Of a stretch of DNA of 64,000 nucleotides, positions 58,056 through 64,000 are shown one piece after another; position 1 is the first letter of the stretch, and each line of letters starts with the position of its first letter. Origin of the DNA: JALYNX01 sp044867525 (lineage in GTDB: Bacteria > Actinomycetota > Acidimicrobiia > Spongiisociales > ZC4RG35); NCBI GenBank assembly GCA_044867525.1, contig JBIOVB010000118.1, forward strand, positions 1 to 64,000, in the 5' to 3' direction. A program made the translations under genes and the position numbers. Below the pieces are notes generated by a model, which did not search any database, was not told the DNA's origin, and worked only from the letters and a program-made list of their open reading frames with translations.

Positions 58056-59725
58056 GGCAACAGTCCTTCCAGATCGATGGGTTTGTCGAGGATTCGAGCC
58101 GCTTTGCGCAGGCTGTCCCGGGCTCGTCGTGGGTCGTCGCCGGGGGCGATCACACCGATCGGGATCACCCCAGCGGATCGAGCGGCAGTGATGTCGTCGG
58201 GGGTGTCCCCCAACATCCAGGCTGCACTCACGTCGAGCAGCCTGAGCGCGAGCTCGACCGGTGCCGGGTCCGGCTTGAGCGGAGCGTCGTCCCTGGTGAC
58301 GAGCACGGTGAACAGGTCGGCGACATCGAACCGGTCGAGGAACTCCTCGGCATCGGCCCGGGGCCGCCCGGTGACGACCGCAAGTGGGCGAGCGTCCGCC
58401 CAGCGGGAAAGTGTCGACCGATCCACCATGAGTGATTCGAGAGCCTTGAGCCCGGGGCGGTCGCCGCGGCCCTGATAGATGGCTTCGAAGCGCTCCATGA
58501 CTTCCTGCAACGGGATGTCGGTTCCCCGCCCCGACAGCAAGGACCGGGCCAATTCCCAGTCGTCATTGGCATTGCCCTCCGACTTCATATCCTGGATGTC
58601 GTCGGGCCCGACATCGACACCGAAGCTGCGCACGGTCTCGAGGATCGCGACCGACTGCGATTGGCTCACATCGGCAAGCACCCCATCCATGTCGAGGATC
58701 AGAGCCTGGGGAGCCAGTGCGGCGCGCAAGGCGGAGATCAGTCTCTCGAACTCGGGCCGGCGCCCGGGCAGAGTGATCCGGACCGTCCCCTCGAGGTCGC
58801 TGCGGCCCGGAAACCATCGCAAGGCAATGCCGAGAGACGCCACCGCGGAGATCAGCAGACCCGCATCGCGGCATCGAGCGAGGACGAAGTTCGCCTCAGA
58901 CGGCAGCGGGCTCGCTCCGAGCTCGCGGAGCAGGTCGGTCAACTCCGACCGCTCGCGCTTCACCTCCTCGACGAAGGCGGTGAGCTCGGATGTGGGCCAT
59001 TGCAGCCGCTCCAAGGCGAGTTGGGCCGAGAGAGCGGCAACCGGATAGGGGTTGCCATGCAGCGAGATGTCGCCGACCAGGTCCGGAGGCCCGAGCAGAT
59101 ACCCGACCCGGAGCCCGGCCAGCCCGTACGCCTTCGACATGGTCCTGACCACCACCACGTTCTCCAACTCCAGGGCCGCCGGGGTCAGGTCGTTCCCCGC
59201 AAACTCGGTATAGGCAGCGTCGAGGACCAGGAGGCGGGCGTCGGCCGCCACTTTTCGCAGGTCGGACTCGGTCATCGCGGCCCCGGTCGGGTTGTTGGGC
59301 GACACCAGGAACACTGCGTCGGTGCCTTCGGTGATCGAGGCCGTGATCTCCTCCGTTGGCAGATCACCCTGCCACCAGGGGATTTCCACCAATTCGGCAC
59401 CTTGCTGCCCGGCGTAGCGGGCGATCATCTCGAAGGTCGGGGTGGTGGTCACCACCCGCCTTCCCCGGCCGACCCTCGCCAGGAAACACCGGAACAGTGC
59501 GTCGTCCCCGCCGGCGGTGACGAGCACCGAGCCCGGGGGGAGGCCATGGAGGTCGGCCAGTGCTTGACGGAGAGCACCGATCTCCGGATAGCGGCTGATC
59601 GCCGACCCTGGGTCGGCTATTCCCGCAAGGAGATCTCTGGCCCGGGTCATTCCCTCGTTCTTGGACAGGTCGAGGTCGATGGGAACGTCGAATCCGGGGG
59701 GCAGGTAAGGCGTAGGCCCGCTCAT
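58052..59725 (-). CDS. hisC: HisC aminotransferase fused to a HAD phosphatase
   Basis: 557 residues. Residues 1-335 are histidinol-phosphate aminotransferase: DLSKNEGMTRARDLL, FLVSPNNPTGAAM, VLDAAYTEFAG, PLP-binding Lys198 in RTMSKAYGLAGLRVGYL. Residues 341-557 are a complete HAD phosphatase: nucleophile Asp345/Asp347 in LILDMDGVLADVSQS, motif II VVTGRP, motif III Lys in APLKPDP, motif IV MLGDTPDDITAARSAG. HisC makes histidinol phosphate; the HAD domain is well placed to dephosphorylate it, the one step otherwise missing in the operon. That role is inferred from context. Confidence 0.88.
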   Translation of the reverse strand: MSGPTPYLPPGFDVPIDLDLSKNEGMTRARDLLAGIADPGSAISRYPEIGALRQALADLHGLPPGSVLVTAGGDDALFRCFLARVGRGRRVVTTTPTFEMIARYAGQQGAELVEIPWWQGDLPTEEITASITEGTDAVFLVSPNNPTGAAMTESDLRKVAADARLLVLDAAYTEFAGNDLTPAALELENVVVVRTMSKAYGLAGLRVGYLLGPPDLVGDISLHGNPYPVAALSAQLALERLQWPTSELTAFVEEVKRERSELTDLLRELGASPLPSEANFVLARCRDAGLLISAVASLGIALRWFPGRSDLEGTVRITLPGRRPEFERLISALRAALAPQALILDMDGVLADVSQSQSVAILETVRSFGVDVGPDDIQDMKSEGNANDDWELARSLLSGRGTDIPLQEVMERFEAIYQGRGDRPGLKALESLMVDRSTLSRWADARPLAVVTGRPRADAEEFLDRFDVADLFTVLVTRDDAPLKPDPAPVELALRLLDVSAAWMLGDTPDDITAARSAGVIPIGVIAPGDDPRRARDSLRKAARILDKPIDLEGLLP

Positions 59726-60594
59726 GGCACGATTTGCTCGAGACGGGAGACGACGATGTCCGTGGCCCCCTGCTCCTTGAGCAAGGGGATCAGGGTCGGC
59801 AACTCGGAGCGAGGGACCGCGGCCTTGACCGCGAGGCCTTCTCCGTGATGAAGTGTTGCGATCGTCGGTTCCCGCATCGCGGGAAGGATCGACACCACCG
59901 AATCGAGATCGCCCCGGGCGACGTTGAGCTCGACCATGACCCTGCCCCGTGCCTGCAACACCGAGCTCAGGCTGAGGACCAGGGCGTCGATGGCGGTCTT
60001 CTTGACCGGGTTGTCCAGGGCGTTGGGATTGGCATAGAGGCGGGTCGATGAACGGAGCAACTCATCGACGACGACCAGGCCATTTGCGGCCAGGGTCTCA
60101 CCCGTTGCAGAAATGTCCACGATCACATCGGCATCCTCAGGTGGGAACACCTCCGTCGCGCCGTAGGAGTGGACGAATCCGGCATCAAGACCCTTGGATG
60201 AGATCCAGTCCCTGGTCAAACGCTCGTATTCACCGGCGACGACCAGTGGTTTGTCGGGCAGGGCGCCGTCGACCAGCAGGGACTCGGGCGCCGCGGCGAC
60301 CATGCGCACCGGGTCGAGGCCGGTGTCGAGCAGTTCCACGAGGTCCGCGGACTTCTCTGCAACCCAGTCGGCGCCCGCAAACCCGATGTCCCGGGTTCCT
60401 GCGGCCAGCATCTCGACGATGTTCTGTGGTTTGAGGAGCTTCACCTCGAATCCGGGCACCGACATCACGGGGCGATAGCCCCGTGGCCCGGCGCGTAACT
60501 CCATGCCGGCGGCAGCGAGCAATGCAGTCACAGCCGGCTCGATCCGCCCCTTGGGGACCGCGAGATGGGTGATGGTTCCGTTTTTCGATGTCAT
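59722..60594 (-). CDS. hisG: ATP phosphoribosyltransferase, long form
   Basis: First, committed step of histidine synthesis (ATP + PRPP). The 290 residues include the catalytic lobes (LAVPKGRIEPAVTALLAAAG, LLKPQNIVEMLAAGTRDIGFAGADW, DVIVDISATGETLAANGL) and a C-terminal ~75-residue ACT-like regulatory domain (MVELNVARGDLDSVVSILPAMREPTIA), so this is the HisZ-independent, histidine-inhibited form. It is the first structural gene, 49 bases downstream of the leader terminator; no strong Shine-Dalgarno sequence is seen before ATG 60594. Confidence 0.95.
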   Translation of the reverse strand: MTSKNGTITHLAVPKGRIEPAVTALLAAAGMELRAGPRGYRPVMSVPGFEVKLLKPQNIVEMLAAGTRDIGFAGADWVAEKSADLVELLDTGLDPVRMVAAAPESLLVDGALPDKPLVVAGEYERLTRDWISSKGLDAGFVHSYGATEVFPPEDADVIVDISATGETLAANGLVVVDELLRSSTRLYANPNALDNPVKKTAIDALVLSLSSVLQARGRVMVELNVARGDLDSVVSILPAMREPTIATLHHGEGLAVKAAVPRSELPTLIPLLKEQGATDIVVSRLEQIVP

Positions 60595-60642
60595 GCGGGC
60601 GCTTTCCCGCCGGTACAGCAGCGGGCTCCCCGATGACGAGAA

Positions 60643-60665
60643 ACGCCGACCGCTGGGGTCGGCGT
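60643..60665 (-). terminator. Attenuator terminator of the his operon
   Basis: ACGCCGACC (60643-60651) and GGTCGGCGT (60657-60665) form a 9-bp GC-rich stem with a 5-base loop; on the minus strand TTTCTC follows. The distal arm can instead pair with GGGTCGGC of the leader-peptide 3' end (plus-strand 60702-60709). Confidence 0.75.
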
Positions 60666-60698
60666 GGGGAGGTGGTTGCCTTCGCTATGTGCCCACGG

Positions 60699-60755
60699 TC
60701 AGCCGACCCATGAAGGGTGGTGATGGTGGTGGGCGTGGGCGAACGGCCGTGTCAT
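60699..60755 (-). CDS. hisL: Histidine leader peptide
   Basis: 18-codon open frame MTRPFAHAHHHHHPSWVG with six His codons, five of them consecutive, between the his promoter and the attenuator terminator. The start lies 9 bases after TATGCT, so the leader mRNA probably begins at or next to the ATG. Ribosome stalling on the His codons would leave codons 16-18 free to pair with the terminator 5' arm (antitermination), while full translation would cover them. It was recognised by codon content and position; no protein homology is expected. Confidence 0.85.
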   Translation of the reverse strand: MTRPFAHAHHHHHPSWVG

Positions 60756-60764
60756 GTCCCGGGG

Positions 60765-60792
60765 AGCATACGCGCTCAGATTGGGATGGCAA
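60765..60792 (-). promoter_or_regulatory. his operon promoter
   Basis: On the minus strand TTGCCA (60787-60792) and TATGCT (60765-60770) are separated by 16 bases. The predicted transcript start is at the hisL ATG. Confidence 0.65.
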
Positions 60793-60823
60793 GCGGGACA
60801 CCGTCGTGTGACCGCCTCACCGT

Positions 60824-60829
60824 TACCCT
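60824..60829 (+). promoter_or_regulatory. Putative -10 element (TACCCT) for valS
   Basis: TACCCT ends 10 bases before ATG 60840, in the divergent hisL-valS gap; no Shine-Dalgarno sequence. Confidence 0.3.
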
Positions 60830-60839
60830 TCACGCCCCG

Positions 60840-63368
60840 ATGACGAGAAAATTGCCGGAGAAGCCTGCCCTGGAGGGGCTCGAGGCCAAGTGGGCCCGAC
60901 GCTGGGAGGACGAGGGCATCTACCGGTTCGATAGAAGCCGAGGCCGGGGGGAGATCTTCTCCATCGACACTCCGCCGCCCACTGTTTCCGGCTCCCTCCA
61001 CATGGGCTCGGTGTTCGGGTATGTCCAGACCGATGCCATCGCCCGCTTTCAACGCATGCGAGGTAGGGAGGTGTTCTATCCGATGGGCTGGGACGACAAC
61101 GGACTTCCCACTGAGCGACGGGTGCAGAATTTCTACGGGGTCCGCTGCGACCCCAGCTTGCACTACGACCCGGAGTTCGCACCACCGGTCGAGCCACCCG
61201 ATCCGCCGATTTCGATAAGCCGGCGCAACTTCATCGACCTCTGTCACGGGCTCACCGCGGAAGACGAGAAGGTCTTCGAGGACCAGTGGCGCACTCTGGG
61301 GTTGTCAGTGGATTGGACCCAGACCTACGCAACCATCGACGAGCACAGCCAGCGCACCAGCCAGAAGGCGTTCCTCCGCAATCTGGCCCGCGGCGAGGCG
61401 TATTCCCAAGAGGCCCCGGTGCTCTGGGATGTCGACTTCAAATCGGCCGTGGCCCAGGCCGAGTTGGAGGACCGGGATCGACCGGCGGCATACCACCGCA
61501 TCGCGTTCCATCGCGCCGACGGCGAGGTGATCCACATCGAGACCACCAGGCCAGAGCTGGTGTGCGCCTGTGTCGCCCTGGTGGCTCACCCCGAGGATGC
61601 CCGATATCAGGAATTGTTCGGGACCACCGTCACCTCACCCTTGTTCGAGGTCGCAGTTCCCGTCCTCTCCCACGAGCTGGCAGATCCCGAGAAGGGGAGC
61701 GGGATCGCCATGATCTGCACCTGGGGCGACACCGCCGATGTCACCTGGTGGCGGGAGCTCGACCTTCCAACGCGCAGTGTCATCCAACAGAGCGGCCGTC
61801 TGCGCGAAGACACCCCGGATTGGATCGAGACCGAGCTCGGCAGGCGGGCATACGGCGAGATTGCCGGCCTCTACCCGAATCAGGCGCAACGCAAGATGGC
61901 GGAGCTGCTTGCCGAGTCCGGCGACCTCGACGGGGAGCCGAAGGCGATCACCCACCCTGTCAAGTTCTACGAGAAGGGTGACCGCCCCCTGGAGATCGTC
62001 TCCAGTCGCCAGTGGTATATCCGCAACGGGGGGAGAGACGACGACCTGCGCCGCGATCTCCTGGCCCGAGGTGAGGAGTTGGACTGGATTCCCGCGTTCA
62101 TGGGGGTCCGCTACCGGCATTGGGTCGAAGGCCTGAATGGTGACTGGCTGATCTCGAGGCAGCGCTTCTTCGGAGTCTCGATCCCGGTGTGGTACCCGAT
62201 CGACGAGGGGGGTGAGCTCGATCTAGAGCACCCAATCGTCCCCGATGAGAGGGACTTGCCCGTCGACCCGACGACCGATGCCCCACCCGGGTACGACGAG
62301 TCGCAGCGGGGTCAGCCCGGCGGCTTCGCCGGCGACCCCGACGTCATGGACACCTGGGCCACGTCGTCGTTGACTCCACAGATCGCCGGGCACTGGGACG
62401 ACGACCAGGACCTCTTCGGGCGAGTCTTCCCCATGGACTTGCGACCCCAGGGGCCGGAGATCATCCGCACCTGGCTTTTCGCGACCGTGCTCCGCTCCCA
62501 TAGTGAGCATGGTGCCCTGCCCTGGGCCCACGCCGCGATCAACGGATGGATCCTGGACCCCGATCGGAAGAAGATGTCCAAGTCGAGGGGCAACGTGGTG
62601 ACACCGTCGCCCTTGATCGAGGAATACGGTGCAGAGGCCGTTCGCTATTGGGCGTGCAACGGCCGCCCGGGGGCCGACACCGCCGTCGACTACGGGGTGA
62701 TGAAGATCGGTCGCCGGCTCTCTCTCAAGATCCTGAACGCCGCCAGATTCGTGCTCGGCTTCTCCGAGGATGTCGGCCCGTCGCAGGTGACCGAAGCACT
62801 CGATCACTCGATGCTGGCCGGCCTGGCTGCGATCGTCGAGGAGGCGACGGCCGCATTTGCAGGCTATGACTATGCGAGAGCGATGGAAGTCGTCGAGGAG
62901 TCCTTCTGGGACTGGACCGATGACTATCTGGAGCTGGTCAAGGGCCGGGCCTACGACGGGGGAGGCCCCGGTGCCTCGGCGCATGCGGCATTACAGCTGG
63001 CCCTCGGCGCCTACCTCCGTCTGTTTGCGCCTTTCCTCCCCTTCGTCACCGAGGAGGTGTGGTCCTGGTGGCGCGAGGGCTCTGTTCATCTTCAGGCCTG
63101 GCCCACCGGTGAGGAGCTGGAGATGGATCGCGGCGGGGATCCCGCGGTGCTCGGTGCCATATCCGAGGTGCTCACCGCGGTCCGCCGCGCCAAATCGGAC
63201 GCCAAGGCATCGATGGCCGCCGAGGTGGGATTGGTCTCGGTGACCGCCCCTGGGGACACGCTGGAGCTGATCCGGCAGGCCGAGATCGATCTCAAGGCCG
63301 CTTCCCGGGCCCGGGAGCTGGGCTATTCCCAGGGGGAGTTCACCGTGAAGGTCGAGCTCGCTGAGTGA
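60840..63368 (+). CDS. valS: Valyl-tRNA synthetase
   Basis: Class I synthetase of 842 residues. HIGH-type motif PPTVSGSLHMGSVFGY (HMGS variant), WDDNGLPTERRVQNFYGV, an editing domain (about residues 170-360; IHIETTRPELVCACVALVAHP), WLISRQRFFGVSIPVWY, PEIIRTWLFATVL, KMSKS in DRKKMSKSRGNVVTP and an anticodon-binding domain. The SLHMGS and FYGVRCDP features suggest the less common archaeal-like ValRS type rather than the PPNVTGxLHMGH type; this is from memory of the families. ATG 60840 begins the conserved TRKLPEKPALEGLEAKW; longer starts overlap hisL. Confidence 0.93.
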   Translation: MTRKLPEKPALEGLEAKWARRWEDEGIYRFDRSRGRGEIFSIDTPPPTVSGSLHMGSVFGYVQTDAIARFQRMRGREVFYPMGWDDNGLPTERRVQNFYGVRCDPSLHYDPEFAPPVEPPDPPISISRRNFIDLCHGLTAEDEKVFEDQWRTLGLSVDWTQTYATIDEHSQRTSQKAFLRNLARGEAYSQEAPVLWDVDFKSAVAQAELEDRDRPAAYHRIAFHRADGEVIHIETTRPELVCACVALVAHPEDARYQELFGTTVTSPLFEVAVPVLSHELADPEKGSGIAMICTWGDTADVTWWRELDLPTRSVIQQSGRLREDTPDWIETELGRRAYGEIAGLYPNQAQRKMAELLAESGDLDGEPKAITHPVKFYEKGDRPLEIVSSRQWYIRNGGRDDDLRRDLLARGEELDWIPAFMGVRYRHWVEGLNGDWLISRQRFFGVSIPVWYPIDEGGELDLEHPIVPDERDLPVDPTTDAPPGYDESQRGQPGGFAGDPDVMDTWATSSLTPQIAGHWDDDQDLFGRVFPMDLRPQGPEIIRTWLFATVLRSHSEHGALPWAHAAINGWILDPDRKKMSKSRGNVVTPSPLIEEYGAEAVRYWACNGRPGADTAVDYGVMKIGRRLSLKILNAARFVLGFSEDVGPSQVTEALDHSMLAGLAAIVEEATAAFAGYDYARAMEVVEESFWDWTDDYLELVKGRAYDGGGPGASAHAALQLALGAYLRLFAPFLPFVTEEVWSWWREGSVHLQAWPTGEELEMDRGGDPAVLGAISEVLTAVRRAKSDAKASMAAEVGLVSVTAPGDTLELIRQAEIDLKAASRARELGYSQGEFTVKVELAE

Positions 63369-63451
63369 GCCGCAGGGCGCAACGCCTCTAGAGTTGCTAC
63401 ATAAACACAACACAGTTGCACTATGATCCAACCTAAGGTAGTGTTGCGTGA

Positions 63452-64000
63452 ATGGAGCAACCCAATCCAACGATGGTGGCTGCCCTGATCGGGGACATGG
63501 TGGGATCGCGCCACGCCACGAATCGAGATCAACTGCAGCGAGGGATGTCGGAAGTCCTGGAGCAGGTAGGAGCGGTCGTGGGCGGGGACCCGGTGTTCAC
63601 CATCGGCGACGAGTTCCAGGCGCGTTTCGATACGCTGGCCGCCGCAATCGAGGCCTCGGCCCAACTCCACGTTCGAAGTGTCCCCATCACCGAGCTCAGG
63701 ATCGGGATCGGATGGGGGGAGCTGATCATGGACGACCCGCAGCGGTTCCCGTTCGGCCAGGACGGGCCTTGCTGGTGGCGGGCCCGGGAGGCGATCGAGG
63801 CCGTGGACCGCTCGGCTCGGAGACGTGGTGCCAGGGTGCGCACCGCCCTCAGGTCCGCCTCGCCACTTGACGCGGTGCTCAACGGTTACCTGGTGCTCCG
63901 TGATACTTTGCTCGCCGGATTCGACGAAGTGGATGCCCTGATCGCCATCGGCCTCATCGACGGCCAAAATCAGACCGAAATCGCCTCTCAGCTCGAGATC
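63452..64000 (+). CDS. SatD-family protein with C-terminal helix-turn-helix, 3' truncated
   Basis: 183 codons visible, running off the window end. The SatD-type start VAALIGDMVGSRHATNRDQL is followed by FTIGDEFQARF, a fold related to nucleotidyl cyclases, and ELRIGIGWGELI. The last residues, IAIGLIDGQNQTEIASQLEI, look like the first helices of a DNA-binding helix-turn-helix. Function unknown; relatives are often followed by a small membrane protein. ATG 63452 lies 25 bases after TATGAT (63422-63427). Arms CAACAC (63408-63413) and GTGTTG (63441-63446) flank that element and may be an operator. Confidence 0.8.
   Translation, partial: MEQPNPTMVAALIGDMVGSRHATNRDQLQRGMSEVLEQVGAVVGGDPVFTIGDEFQARFDTLAAAIEASAQLHVRSVPITELRIGIGWGELIMDDPQRFPFGQDGPCWWRAREAIEAVDRSARRRGARVRTALRSASPLDAVLNGYLVLRDTLLAGFDEVDALIAIGLIDGQNQTEIASQLEI

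Noticed and set aside
60595..60698. tRNA or T-box as the source of his regulation
   Set aside because: No cloverleaf or T-box core is visible; the leader peptide with six His codons explains the structure better.

Overview
The window looks like a chromosomal segment of a high-GC actinobacterium. The best guess is an uncultured or poorly sampled lineage such as Acidimicrobiia, with low confidence at class level. The evidence is high third-position GC, frequent GTG/TTG starts, a DUF2469 gene, a WhiG/FliA-type sigma gene next to xerC and rpsB, an actinobacterial-type LexA box (TCGAAC-N4-GTTCGA), an AMIN/Gmad2 lipoprotein, and the order ffh-rpsP-khpA-rimM-trmD-rplS-lepB. It is gene-dense: no gap exceeds 300 bases, and I see no insertion sequence, prophage, tRNA, rRNA or CRISPR array.

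Bases 1-8.1 kb: end of ffh, the rpsP-khpA-rimM ribosome cluster, an intrusion of an antisense lipoprotein gene and a thiolase, then trmD, rplS, lepB, a DUF2469 gene, a YraN nuclease-like gene and an ABC exporter pair. Bases 8.1-11.9 kb: two tiny minus-strand genes, a crotonase, an aldo/keto reductase, a cytosine-deaminase-like gene and an LCP cell-wall ligase. Bases 11.9-16.4 kb: comM, dprA, xerC, a WhiG-type sigma factor and a GNAT enzyme.

Bases 16.5-38.3 kb are a long plus-strand information-processing and isoprenoid block: rpsB-tsf-pyrH-frr-cdsA-dxr-rseP-ispG-proS, then rimP-nusA-infB-ylxP-rbfA-nrnA-truB-ribF-proB-proA, then rpsO-pnp, closed by a strong terminator at 38.32 kb. Most neighbours overlap by 1-4 bases, so coupled translation is likely.

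Bases 38.3-53.6 kb are accessory and metabolic: two GNAT/membrane genes, an Fpg/Nei glycosylase, an SOS-controlled imuA-imuB mutagenesis pair whose LexA box fills the promoter spacer, an azlCD exporter with a frameshifted azlC, a winged-helix AlkZ-like protein, an acyltransferase, a 5-formyl-THF cyclo-ligase, a PPOX flavoprotein, an SGNH hydrolase, a fused isobutyryl-CoA-type mutase (icmF), and an MFS exporter/TetR pair with its operator.

Bases 53.6-60.8 kb are a seven-gene minus-strand histidine operon (hisG, hisC-HAD, hisB, hisH, hisF, hisA-I-E, hisD). It appears to encode every step from ATP+PRPP to histidine, using two gene fusions. It is preceded by what reads as a classical attenuator with a leader peptide carrying six His codons. 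A divergent valine-tRNA ligase and the start of a SatD-family gene close the window.

A window-wide pattern stands out: many starts without a Shine-Dalgarno sequence have a TAnnnT hexamer 4-11 bases upstream, which suggests extensive leaderless transcription. Two genes (rimM and the yraN homologue) have no ATG/GTG/TTG start and appear to use CTG.
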